A DNA stretch of 64,000 nucleotides from Terracoccus sp. 273MFTsu3.1 (GTDB lineage: Bacteria; Actinomycetota; Actinomycetes; Actinomycetales; Dermatophilaceae): positions 868,001 to 932,000 of the forward strand of contig NZ_KB911821.1 of the NCBI RefSeq assembly GCF_000383675.1. The letters are read 5' to 3'. Under the pieces are notes generated by a model. That model saw only the letters and a program-made list of their open reading frames with translations. It had not been told where the DNA came from and did no database searches. Shown piece after piece: positions 1 through 10,868 of the stretch. Positions within the stretch are counted from its first letter, which is position 1. Each line of letters begins with the position of its first letter. The translations under genes were made by a program, and so were the position numbers.

Positions 1-1
1 G

Positions 2-643
2 CACGTCGTCGAGGAGCCGCGCCTGTCCCGGCCCCGGGCGCCGCACCGTGGCTTCGTCATCGGGGTCCACGCCAAGAGCCTGCGCGCGGGCATGGACCCC
101 CTGCCCGTCATCGAGGGCATCGTCGCCACGCTGCCCGAGATGCCCGGCGCCCGGCTGCGCGTCGACGCCCACACCGACGTCATGACGCCGGGCGGCCCTC
201 GGCACGCGACCGACCTCGAGCCCCGGCTCCGGGAGCTCGCAGCGACCGACGGCGTCGACCTGCACGTGCACGACTACTTCAGCGACGACGACCTGTGGGA
301 CTACCTCCAGTCCCTCGACGTGTCGGTGCTGCCCTACCGCTTCGGCACGCACTCGGGGTGGCTCGAGGCGTGTCACGACCTCGGGACGACGGTCGTCGCC
401 CCGGACTGCGGCCACTACGCCGACCAGCGTCCGTGCCTCCTCTACGGCGCGCCGGGATCCCTGGCGGCCGCGGCCCCGACGCTCCGGGACGCCCTCCTGA
501 GCGCGTACCACGAGCGCCCCTCGTGGCGGGCCGAGCCGGAGGAGCGCAGGCGCGAGCGCCATGACGTCTCGCGCGCCCACGAGCAGGTGTATGCCGCCGT
601 GCTGGCCGCGGCTGCGGAGCGGGGTGTCGCATGCGCGTCGTGA
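2..643 (+). CDS. Glycosyltransferase, C-terminal part (5' end outside window)
   Basis: The reading frame is open from base 2, so the gene starts before the window. The visible 213 residues look like the second Rossmann half of a GT-B glycosyltransferase. There is a beta-strand entry FVIGVHAKSLRAGMDPLPVI-like segment, and a late region with DVSVLPYRFGTHSGWLEA followed by a Gly/Pro-rich nucleotide-sugar site. Family 4 is the best guess because the order of elements (VLPY..THSGW..E) matches GT4 donor-site topology. It would transfer a sugar from an NDP-sugar at the cytoplasmic face of the membrane. The stop overlaps the next gene by 13 bases, so the two are translationally linked. Donor and acceptor cannot be told from the sequence. 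Confidence 0.8.
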   Translation, partial: HVVEEPRLSRPRAPHRGFVIGVHAKSLRAGMDPLPVIEGIVATLPEMPGARLRVDAHTDVMTPGGPRHATDLEPRLRELAATDGVDLHVHDYFSDDDLWDYLQSLDVSVLPYRFGTHSGWLEACHDLGTTVVAPDCGHYADQRPCLLYGAPGSLAAAAPTLRDALLSAYHERPSWRAEPEERRRERHDVSRAHEQVYAAVLAAAAERGVACAS

Positions 644-1713
644 TCCTCGCTGCCGCGAGGCACCCCATCGCGGAGCCGTTCGCCGGTGGCCTGGAGTCGC
701 TGACGTGGCACCTCGTGCGGGGGCTGAGGCGACGCGGTGTCGACGTGTCCTTCTTCGCCGGCCCGGGGAGCGACCCGACGCTGGGGGCGACCGCGCTCGA
801 CGTCGAGCCCCTGCGCCTGAGCCACACCGCCCGGAGCGACACGTCGATGGTGCCGGAGGCCTGGCTGCGCGAGCACCACGCGTACCTGCAGGTCATGCTG
901 GCGCTCCAGCGACGTCCGGATGTCGCGGTCGTGCACAACAACAGCCTCCACCACCTGCCCGTCGCGATGGCCGACTCGCTGCCGTCACCCGTGCTCACGA
1001 CCCTGCACACTCCGCCGACCCCGTGGCTCGAGCCCGCGATCGAGATCGGCTCCCGGTCACGAAACCCCATGCGGCACAGCCATTTCGTCGCCGTGAGCGA
1101 GCACACCGCGCGGTCGTGGGCGCATGTCACGCCCGCGCACGTCGTGCACAACGGCGTCGACGTCGACCGGTGGGTCGAAGGACCCGGCGGCGACGACCTC
1201 GTCTGGGTGGGACGGCTCGTGCCGGAGAAGGCGCCGCACCGAGCCATCGCCATGGCGCGCGCGGCAGGCCGACGGCTTCGCCTGGCGGGCCCCGTCGGCG
1301 ACGCGGACTACTTCACCCAGCACGTAGCGGGCGAGCTCGGGGACGACGTCGAGTACGTCGGCCACCTCGGTACCGACGGCCTCGTCGCCCTCGTCGGGGC
1401 GAGCGCCGCCATGCTCGTGACGCCGGAGTGGGACGAGCCGTACGGCCTCGTCGCCGCGGAGTCTCTCGCGTGCGGCACGCCGGTCGTGGCCCTCGACCGT
1501 GGTGGCCTGCGCGAGTTCGTCGTGCCCGGGGTCGGGGTGCTGCTCCCCCGCGACTGCGACGACGCGGCTGCTGCCGACGCCGTGGCCGCAGCCGTCGACC
1601 TCGACCGCGCCGCGTGCCGCGCCCATGCCGTCGTCGCCTGCTCGGTGGACCGCATGGTCGAGAGCTACCTCGGGATCTACGAGTCCCTCAGCGCGATGTC
1701 GGGTGCCGCATGA
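631..1713 (+). CDS. Glycosyltransferase, GT4-like
   Basis: A 360-residue GT-B fold glycosyltransferase. The N-terminus MRVVILAAARHPIAEPFAGG carries the Gly-rich acceptor-domain loop typical of family 4, followed by ESLTWHLVRGLRRRGHDV-like helix. Mid-protein HFVAVSEHTARSW and VHNGVDVDRW are the classic linker motif of GT4 enzymes, and WDEPYGLVAAESLACGTPVV is the EX7E donor-site motif near residues 270-285. It probably adds a hexose to a surface glycan or glycolipid using an NDP-sugar. It starts inside the previous gene and overlaps the next by ATGA, so the four glycosyltransferases form one operon. Substrate is unknown. Confidence 0.9.
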   Translation: MRVVILAAARHPIAEPFAGGLESLTWHLVRGLRRRGVDVSFFAGPGSDPTLGATALDVEPLRLSHTARSDTSMVPEAWLREHHAYLQVMLALQRRPDVAVVHNNSLHHLPVAMADSLPSPVLTTLHTPPTPWLEPAIEIGSRSRNPMRHSHFVAVSEHTARSWAHVTPAHVVHNGVDVDRWVEGPGGDDLVWVGRLVPEKAPHRAIAMARAAGRRLRLAGPVGDADYFTQHVAGELGDDVEYVGHLGTDGLVALVGASAAMLVTPEWDEPYGLVAAESLACGTPVVALDRGGLREFVVPGVGVLLPRDCDDAAAADAVAAAVDLDRAACRAHAVVACSVDRMVESYLGIYESLSAMSGAA

Positions 1714-2828
1714 TCGGCTGGTACGTCCACCACCAGGGGCTCGGCCACCTGACCCGCCTGCAGGCCGTCGCCGAGCACCTCGGGACACCGGTCACGGGCA
1801 TCAGCTCCCTGCCGGCCCCCGACGGATGGGCGTCCGAGTGGCTGCAGCTCGACCGCGACGACCGGATGCCTGCCGACGAGGTCGCCCGCGCCGACCCCAC
1901 GGCGGGTGACGTGCTGCACTGGGTCCCGCGGCACGACGCCGGACTGGCCCGCCGTGCCGCGGCGCTGACCGAGTGGGTCACGCGGACACGGCCCTCGCTC
2001 GTCGTCGTCGACGTGTCGGTGGAGGTCGCGACGCTCGTCCGGCTGTGCGGGGTACCCGTGGTCGTGCTGGCGATGCCCGGAGAGCGCACCGACCGGCCCC
2101 ACGTCCTCGCCTACGATCTGGCCGATGCCCTGCTCGCCCCGTGGCCCGAGGCAGCCCATGCGACCGGCTGGCCCGCGTCGTGGCGCGACAAGCTGTGGGC
2201 GGTCGGGGGGATCTCGCGATTCGACGACCGGGTCCCGGCGCGTCGACGCACGTCCCTCGGCTCGTCCGCGGGCGGCATCGAGGCGTTGGCGGACGGACCC
2301 GAAGCCGGGCCGGAGCCCGAGGAGGCCTCGTCGCGACGGGTCCTCGTCCTCTGGGGCGGCGGCGGTCGGTCGACGTCCGCCGTCGAGGTGGCCGCGGCGC
2401 GGGCCGCGACGCCGGGCTGGGAGTGGGTCGAGCGCGGACCCGACTCGCCGTCGCCCGACCTGTGGGCCGACCTCGAGTCCGCCGACGTCGTCGTCACGCA
2501 CGGCGGCCAGAACGCCGTCGCCGAGGTCGCGGCGGCGCGACGTCCCGCCATCGTCGTGGCCCAGCCGCGGCCCTTCGACGAGCAGGTGGCGACGGCCGCC
2601 GCCGTCGACCGGCTCGGGGCCGCGGTCGGCGTCCCCGCCTGGCCGCTCGCCACGGCGTGGCCCGGGCTGCTCGAGCAGGCTCTCGACCGTGGCGGGGAGG
2701 GCTGGCGCCGGTGGTCCACCGGCAACGGGGCGGCCTCCGCGGCAGCGAGGCTGGACGAGCTCGCCGCCCGCCACGACCGCCTCCACCGCCTCCACCGCAC
2801 CGGCGACGACATCCGCACGGCGTCGTGA
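1710..2828 (+). CDS. Glycosyltransferase, GT1/GT28 (MurG/UGT-like)
   Basis: 372 residues, starting at the ATG of an ATGA overlap with the upstream gene. The N-terminal MIGWYVHHQGLGHLTRL has the G-x-G-H-x-x-R signature of MurG and UGT-type transferases (HGxGHxxR). The C-terminal VVTHGGQNAVAEVAAARRP is the HGG-N-E donor diphosphate-binding site of the same superfamily. The middle carries a long charged, Gly/Glu-rich linker (residues about 180-205) before the second Rossmann domain. Probably a glycosyl transfer step in the same glycan as the neighbours. A GTGA overlap couples it to the next gene. The family is clear but the sugar is not. Confidence 0.85.
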   Translation: MIGWYVHHQGLGHLTRLQAVAEHLGTPVTGISSLPAPDGWASEWLQLDRDDRMPADEVARADPTAGDVLHWVPRHDAGLARRAAALTEWVTRTRPSLVVVDVSVEVATLVRLCGVPVVVLAMPGERTDRPHVLAYDLADALLAPWPEAAHATGWPASWRDKLWAVGGISRFDDRVPARRRTSLGSSAGGIEALADGPEAGPEPEEASSRRVLVLWGGGGRSTSAVEVAAARAATPGWEWVERGPDSPSPDLWADLESADVVVTHGGQNAVAEVAAARRPAIVVAQPRPFDEQVATAAAVDRLGAAVGVPAWPLATAWPGLLEQALDRGGEGWRRWSTGNGAASAAARLDELAARHDRLHRLHRTGDDIRTAS

Positions 2829-3742
2829 CCCCCGCCGACTCGCCGGCAGTCCGGGCGACCACGTGCAGCGCGCCCCGGGTGGCCGTGGTGACGATCGTGC
2901 ACGGGCGCCACACGCACCTCGCCCGCCAGCTGTGGGGCCTGCGTCGCCAGAGCCGGCAGCCCGACCTGCAGGTGGTCGTCGCGATGGACGACCCGGACGT
3001 CGAGCCGCTCGCCCGGTCGCAGGCGGGGCCGTGGGACGTGCGGGTCGCCAGCCTGCCGCGACGCGAGGGCAGGCTGCCCCTGGCCGCGGCGCGCAACCTC
3101 GGGGTCGCCGTCGCTGCCGGCGCCGGCGCCGAGCAGGTCGTGCTCCTCGACGTCGACTGCATCCCGTCGCCGCGGCTCGTCGAGCGGTATGCGGCCGTGC
3201 TGGTCGACGAGCACCGCCGCAGTCCCGAGCCGGGCGGCGCACCGCTCGTCCTCTCCGGCGAGGTGGCCTACCTACCGCCGGCGCCGACGGGACGCGACTA
3301 CCGGGACCTCGATCTCGCTGCCCTCGCGGCGCCGCACCCCGCCCGGCCGGTGCTGGCGCCGGACGAGGTGCGTCCCGCCGAGGACCTGCGGCTCTTCTGG
3401 TCGCTGTCCTTCGCGCTGACCGTGCGCTCGTGGGACGCCGTCGGAGGCTTCGACGAGGCGTACGTCGGCTACGGCGGCGAGGACACCGACTTCGGCCAGC
3501 GCCTCGGCGCCTGCGGCGGGCGCCTGCTCTGGGTCGGAGGTGCTGCCGCACACCACCAGCACCACCCGACGAGCTCACCGCCCGTCCAGCACGTGCAGGA
3601 CGTCGTCGACAACGCGAACCGGTTCGCCCGCCGGTGGGGCTGGTGGCCGATGGAGGGGTGGCTCGACGCGTTCGCCACGCGGGGGCTCACCCGGCGCGAA
3701 CCCGACGGCACGTGGCGGGTCACGGGAGACGTGCCGGACTGA
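2825..3742 (+). CDS. Glycosyltransferase, GT2/galactosyltransferase-like (GT-A)
   Basis: 305 residues from a GTG that overlaps the previous stop (GTGA). It is a GT-A fold enzyme: VAVVTIVHGRHTHLARQL begins the nucleotide-binding strand, VVLLDVDCIPSP contains the DxD metal-binding motif at about residue 100-110, and GGFDEAYVGYGGEDTDFGQR is the catalytic-base GGEDxD motif found in the C-terminal domain of family 7/27-like transferases. This differs from the three GT-B enzymes upstream, so the operon builds at least two linkage types. It ends 3 bases before the convergent stress-protein gene. The product is likely a galactose- or N-acetylhexosamine-bearing surface glycan, by inference only. Confidence 0.88.
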   Translation: MTPADSPAVRATTCSAPRVAVVTIVHGRHTHLARQLWGLRRQSRQPDLQVVVAMDDPDVEPLARSQAGPWDVRVASLPRREGRLPLAAARNLGVAVAAGAGAEQVVLLDVDCIPSPRLVERYAAVLVDEHRRSPEPGGAPLVLSGEVAYLPPAPTGRDYRDLDLAALAAPHPARPVLAPDEVRPAEDLRLFWSLSFALTVRSWDAVGGFDEAYVGYGGEDTDFGQRLGACGGRLLWVGGAAAHHQHHPTSSPPVQHVQDVVDNANRFARRWGWWPMEGWLDAFATRGLTRREPDGTWRVTGDVPD

Positions 3743-3745
3743 CCG

Positions 3746-4273
3746 TCAGCGGGCGAGGACCACGGTGCTCAGGGCGTGCTCGACGACGGCCCGGCTCGTC
3801 GAGCCGAGCGACATACCGGCGAAGCCACCGCTGCCGGTCGCCCCGAGGACGACGAGGTCCGCGACCGCGGACAGGCTGATCAGCTGCTCGGCAGCATGTC
3901 CCGAGAGCACCTTCTGCTCGACGACGACGTCCGGGAAGTCGTCGGCCACCTCGTCCACGACCTCCCCGAGGAAGGCCCGGGTGGCCTCCTCGGGGTCGGC
4001 CGTGAACCACCACGGCGACGTACCGACACGCTCGGGCGGCGCCAGGGGGTAGAGGTGCCAGACCGCGACCGCGACGACCGTCGACCCCGTGGCGCGGGCA
4101 TCGGCACAGGCCCAGCGCAGCGCGGTCCGGCTCTGCTTCGAGCCGTCCACGCCCACGATGATCCTGCCCCTCTGCCGAGCCGCGTCGGCCCCCCACGCCT
4201 CGGCAGGCCGTGTCGCCGCACGTGCCTCGCCGGAGCGCGCAGGACCCGGGTCGCGCCGTCTCGTCTCGTCCAT
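3746..4273 (-). CDS. Universal stress protein (UspA family)
   Basis: 175 residues. After a charged 36-residue N-terminal extension comes RIIVGVDGSKQSRTALRWA, the first strand and ATP-binding Asp of UspA proteins. The C-terminus has GATGSGGFAGMSLGSTSRAV, i.e. G-x2-G-x9-G-S, so this is an ATP-binding Usp. It is single-domain, whereas many actinobacterial DosR-regulon Usps are tandem. The start is placed at the ATG at 4273, behind a good GAGGTGAG ribosome site; longer in-frame extensions are rejected. A DevR-type palindrome lies about 70-90 bases upstream, and the DevS/DevR pair is nearby, so hypoxia or dormancy induction is a reasonable inference. Confidence 0.93.
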   Translation of the reverse strand: MDETRRRDPGPARSGEARAATRPAEAWGADAARQRGRIIVGVDGSKQSRTALRWACADARATGSTVVAVAVWHLYPLAPPERVGTSPWWFTADPEEATRAFLGEVVDEVADDFPDVVVEQKVLSGHAAEQLISLSAVADLVVLGATGSGGFAGMSLGSTSRAVVEHALSTVVLAR

Positions 4274-4342
4274 GGTGCTCACCTCTGGGTCCAGCCTCCG
4301 CCGCGACCCGGCCCGCCGACAGATCCATCGGTCCTGTCCGAT

Positions 4343-4360
4343 CCGGGACCTTGGTCCCGG
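4343..4360. promoter_or_regulatory. Candidate DevR/DosR box
   Basis: A perfect 8-2-8 inverted repeat, CCGGGACC-TT-GGTCCCGG, sits in the 180-base divergent gap between the stress-protein gene and the flavodoxin-like gene. It matches the mycobacterial Dos-box consensus (TTSGGGACTWWAGTCCCSAA) at about 15 of 20 positions, including both GGGAC/GTCCC cores with the correct 4-base spacing. The adjacent devS/devR-like pair provides the likely regulator. Binding is inferred. Confidence 0.7.
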
Positions 4361-4453
4361 CACGTGGCGACCTTTGGCCGTGTCGTCACTCGCCCACCGG
4401 CGCGCACCATCGATGCAGCGCCACGCCCGGCGCCGCCGACCAGGGAGCGCGCC

Positions 4454-5092
4454 ATGTGCACCGTCCTCATCACCTACTCGACCCCACCGCCCCCGCCGGA
4501 GGCGCTGCCCGAGCCGAACGTCACGGGCGTGCTCCCGGCCGCAGGGGCCACGGGCGCGCCGGCCCCGACCCCATCGTTCGCGGCGACGACCGCGGGGATC
4601 GACGAGGCCATCGCCGCGTCGATCGCCGACGAGCTCTCGCACGCGGGGCACCGCGTCACGTGCCGCCCGTGCGTCGCGGTCACCTCGACGGAGGGCTTCG
4701 ACCTCGTCGTCGCCGTCGACCACCTGCACGTCAGTCACTGGAGCGCCCGGCCGCCGGTCCCCGTCCGGCCCACGGAGCCACCTGCTGGCGGGGGCGAGGC
4801 GGGACCGGAGGACGGCCGGTCCACCATCCCGATGACGTGGTGCGCGGACTGGCGCGCCGTCGACGCGTGGGCGCGCAGCGTCGGCGACCACCTCGTGCAC
4901 TTCCTCGAGGTGCGCACCGAGCTGGCCCGGGTGCGGGCCGAGCTCGACCGGTGCCGTGCGATGCTCCGCGCCGTGACGCCCGAGCCTCGTCCGGTCAGCG
5001 CCGTGGAGCTCGGACGGCCCGTGGGACGCGACTCCGGCCGCGCCCACCATCCCCAGCGCCTGGCCTCGGCCGGGCCGACACGGAGGTCCTGA
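4454..5092 (+). CDS. Flavodoxin-like domain protein
   Basis: 212 residues. VLITYSTPP near the N-terminus resembles the strand and start of the FMN-phosphate loop of flavodoxins. The following TTAGIDEAIAASIADELSHAGH and FDLVVAVDHLHVSHW match the helix and second strand of the flavodoxin-domain family that includes HemG-like proteins. CADWRAVDAWARSVGDHLV resembles the C-terminal helix of that family. The normal T/S-x-T-G-x-T phosphate loop is replaced by a Pro/Ala-rich insertion (residues 10-45), so FMN binding is doubtful. The final 50 residues are charged and variable. It is followed by a coupled PPOX gene and probably shares the DevR-box promoter. Function is uncertain; it could also be a degenerate regulator. 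Confidence 0.6.
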   Translation: MCTVLITYSTPPPPPEALPEPNVTGVLPAAGATGAPAPTPSFAATTAGIDEAIAASIADELSHAGHRVTCRPCVAVTSTEGFDLVVAVDHLHVSHWSARPPVPVRPTEPPAGGGEAGPEDGRSTIPMTWCADWRAVDAWARSVGDHLVHFLEVRTELARVRAELDRCRAMLRAVTPEPRPVSAVELGRPVGRDSGRAHHPQRLASAGPTRRS

Positions 5093-5093
5093 G

Positions 5094-8315
<3,222 letters not shown>

Positions 8316-8655
8316 CGGCATACGGGTGCCGGAGGCTGTAACGGATGCACGCCGGCCGCGATGGTGTGGGTGAGGCGGCACCCGATCCCCCGAGCGGGTG
8401 CCGTCTCGCTGCCTGTCCGGAGCCGTCCGTCCTGCGACGTCACCGCCGCCCCTGCCTGGTTGAAGAGCGACGATGCCGCCGGGTGACGAGTACCCAGCGA
8501 GGGCCGCGTCAGTCGCCGCCGTGCGCCGCGCCGTGCCGGACGAAGCGGACAGCCGACCCGCTCGGCACCATCTGTCGGACCTGTCCCCTAGGCTTGAAGG
8601 GCGCCAATCGCGGTCGAGCAAAGGCCGGCGACGGGGTAGCAGTAGGAGTTTTCGC
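8316..8655. other. 340-base intergenic region
   Basis: No convincing gene. A copy of the dispersed word CGGCATAC starts right after the devR stop (8316). TAGGCT at 8589-8594 is a good -10 hexamer for the ANTAR gene, giving a 5' leader of about 55 bases; no clear -35 element is visible. AGGAG at 8644-8648 is the ribosome site. Confidence 0.5.
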
Positions 8656-8994
8656 ATGGAGCCACACGTCGTGGCGGGCACCTCGCCCCGAGCCGGGGTC
8701 GACACGGTCTTCGGGTCGTCCGACGACGCCGACGAGCAGCTGACCCCGGTCGAGACCTATCTCCTCGAGGCGCTCGAGCGCCTCGACGCCGCCGAGTCGC
8801 GCGCCCTTCAGCTCGAGACCGCCCTCGCCCACAGCCGTGACATCGGCGCCGCCATCGGCATCCTCATGGCGTTGCGCCGGGTGACCCGGGAGCAGGCGTT
8901 CGACCAGCTGCGGCGGGCCAGCATGGAGCGCAACGTCAAGCTGCACGTGCTGGCGCTCGAGGTCGTCGAGACGGGGCGCATCGACCGGTCGTGA
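8656..8994 (+). CDS. ANTAR-domain protein
   Basis: 112 residues. The C-terminal 60 residues, from LETALAHSRDIGAAIGILMA through RRVTREQAFDQLRRASMERN, form the three-helix ANTAR RNA-binding domain, with the conserved Ala/Gly pattern (AIGILM) and the final NVKLHVLALEVVETG helix. ANTAR proteins bind paired hexaloop hairpins in RNA and prevent transcription termination. The first 50 residues are a short helical segment with no GAF or receiver domain, so the input signal is unknown; the neighbouring DevS/DevR pair may be relevant. The ATG at 8656 is chosen over a longer 173-residue frame because of the AGGAG site 7 bases upstream. Confidence 0.88.
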   Translation: MEPHVVAGTSPRAGVDTVFGSSDDADEQLTPVETYLLEALERLDAAESRALQLETALAHSRDIGAAIGILMALRRVTREQAFDQLRRASMERNVKLHVLALEVVETGRIDRS

Positions 8995-9143
8995 CCGGAG
9001 GGATTGCCGGCCGCGCCGGTCTCCCGGCACGTCGTCCGCCCTCCCTCCGGAGTGCCTCTCGCCGAGGTGCTTCTGCTCGGCGCCCCCGAGAGAGATGATG
9101 GCGCTCGGTGACCTGCGCACGGGGCCAGGCCGGAAGGAGCAGG

Positions 9144-10751
9144 ATGCAGCCGGACGGCGCCGCGCACGGACCGGGAGAGCCGGGAGAGCCGGGAGAGCCG
9201 AGTGGGCCCGGTGAGCCGGGTCGCAGCCAGGCGCGCCGTGAGCCCGGGACCGGCTTGCGCCGCGCACTCGGACTCACCGCCCTCGGCACCGTCCTGCCCG
9301 GCGCCGGACTGACCCAGACCCGCAGCCGATGGGTCGGCTGGGTCATCCTCGGCATCACCCTCGTCGCGGCCGCCGGCGGGGCCTACGCCCTGCTGAGCCA
9401 GGGCGTCACGAGTGCCGCGCTCGCGGTCGTCGCCCGCCCCGAATGGCTCCGCGGCGCCGTCGTCGTCATCGCGGTCTGGGGCCTCGTCTGGTGCGCGTCG
9501 ATCGTCCTGACCGCCGTCCAGGCACGACCGGGCACGCTCGACCGCGGCCGCACCTTCCTGCTCGCCGCCTTCACGACGCTCATGGTGCTCGTCGTGGGCG
9601 GCGGGGCCATCACCGCCGCGAACTACGCCCTCATCACCCAGGACACCGTCGAGGTCGTCTTCTCCGCGCCGCCGTCGCGACCGGGTGTGGGCGCGAAGGT
9701 CGTCGAGGGCGACGACCCGTGGGCCGAGCAGGCCCGCGTCAATCTCCTGCTGCTCGGCTCCGACGCGGGCTCCGACCGAATCGGCACCCGGACGGACTCG
9801 ATGATCGTCGCGAGCATCGACACGCACTCCGGGCGCACGACGCTCATCTCGATGCCCCGCAACCTGCTCAAGGCGCCGCTCGCCCCCGGCAGCCCCCTCC
9901 TCGCCCGCTACCCGTCCGGCCGCTTCGGCTCACCCGAGCGGTCCTGCGCCCAGAACGAGCCCGGCGCGACCGGCCAGTGCATGCTCACCAACCTCTACAG
10001 CGAGGCGGAGGCGTATGCCGTCGACCACCCGGGCGCGTACCCCAAGGGCGTCGTGCCGGGTCGGGAGGAGATCCGCGGCACCGTCCAGCAGATCGTCGGG
10101 CTGACCATCGACCACGTCGTCGTCATCGACCTCAAGGGCTTCTCGCTGCTCATCGACGCCATGGGCGGCCTCGACATCAATGTCAAGAACGCCGGCACGG
10201 GTGGCCCGCTGCCGATCGGTGGGCGCGTGACGGCCGACCAGCGCATCGTCGGCGTCAAGGCGTGGTTCACACCCGGGCGCCAGCACCTCGACGGGTGGCA
10301 CTCGCTCTGGTACGCCCGCTCGCGTGCCGCCGACAGCGACACGTTCCGGCAGGCCCGGCAGCGGTGCGTGGTCCAGGCGATCGTCGAGCAGGTGAACCCG
10401 GCCGAGATGGTGGGCCGGTACCCCCAGCTGGCCCGCATCGCGCGCGACAACATCTACACCGACATCCCCGCCCGGAGCCTGCCGGCGTTCGTCGACCTCG
10501 TCGAGCGGGTGCAGAAGGCCAGGGTCAACAGCGTGACGCTGACCCTCGACGACGGCATCAAGCCGTGGGACCCCGACTACGCGAGGATCCGCGCCCTCGT
10601 CAGGAAGGGGATCGCCGCGCCGAAGCCGGCGAAGACGCCGACGCCGACGTCCACGACGGCCGGCTCGGCGGGCGGCACCCCCACGGTGACCCGGACGCCG
10701 CGCACCCCCGCGACGCCGAGCCCGACGACGACGCCGTACGCGCAGTGCTGA
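9144..10751 (+). CDS. LytR-CpsA-Psr (LCP) family cell-wall ligase
   Basis: 535 residues. LCP enzymes move undecaprenyl-linked glycopolymers onto peptidoglycan or arabinogalactan outside the membrane. The N-terminal 35 residues are a Gly-Glu-Pro repeat, followed by three hydrophobic segments (about 60-85, 100-125, 135-160), more than the single anchor of most family members. The LCP domain (about 200-440) has LLLLGSDAGSDRIGTRTDSM and TLISMPRNLL, supplying the conserved Asp and Arg residues for the pyrophosphate-lipid. The C-terminus is a Thr/Pro-rich wall-spanning tail. GGAAGGAG lies just upstream of the chosen ATG. It may attach the glycan made by the 1-3742 operon, by inference. Confidence 0.93.
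   Translation: MQPDGAAHGPGEPGEPGEPSGPGEPGRSQARREPGTGLRRALGLTALGTVLPGAGLTQTRSRWVGWVILGITLVAAAGGAYALLSQGVTSAALAVVARPEWLRGAVVVIAVWGLVWCASIVLTAVQARPGTLDRGRTFLLAAFTTLMVLVVGGGAITAANYALITQDTVEVVFSAPPSRPGVGAKVVEGDDPWAEQARVNLLLLGSDAGSDRIGTRTDSMIVASIDTHSGRTTLISMPRNLLKAPLAPGSPLLARYPSGRFGSPERSCAQNEPGATGQCMLTNLYSEAEAYAVDHPGAYPKGVVPGREEIRGTVQQIVGLTIDHVVVIDLKGFSLLIDAMGGLDINVKNAGTGGPLPIGGRVTADQRIVGVKAWFTPGRQHLDGWHSLWYARSRAADSDTFRQARQRCVVQAIVEQVNPAEMVGRYPQLARIARDNIYTDIPARSLPAFVDLVERVQKARVNSVTLTLDDGIKPWDPDYARIRALVRKGIAAPKPAKTPTPTSTTAGSAGGTPTVTRTPRTPATPSPTTTPYAQC
9168..9221 (+). repeat. Collagen-like Gly-Glu-Pro codon repeat in the LCP gene
   Basis: Tandem GGAGAGCCG triplet-of-codon units encode a G-E-P/G-P repeat before the first membrane segment, thus on the cytoplasmic side. 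The units are near-identical at DNA level, consistent with slippage expansion. Confidence 0.75.
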
Positions 10752-10868
10752 GGGGCGAGCAGGAGCCCGCCGCTCCCGGTCGTCCCTCGCGGGCGAGCAC
10801 CTCCGTCGCCTGAGGATCACCCTCGACGGGGGAATCGCCCGACGTGGTCGCCGCCTAGCGTGACGTGC

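Noticed and set aside
1973-3578. Long alternative frames overlapping the glycosyltransferases
   Set aside because: Products of high GC content; Arg/Pro/Gly-rich with no motifs, while the chosen frames have clear glycosyltransferase sites.
8571-8588. GGAC-CT-GTCC near the ANTAR promoter as a second DevR box
   Set aside because: The half-sites are 2 bases apart instead of 4, and the GGG/CCC extension is missing on one side.
8473-8655. Longer N-terminus for the ANTAR protein
   Set aside because: The extra 61 residues are Arg/Ser-rich without pattern and overlap the -10 box; ATG 8656 has a proper AGGAG.
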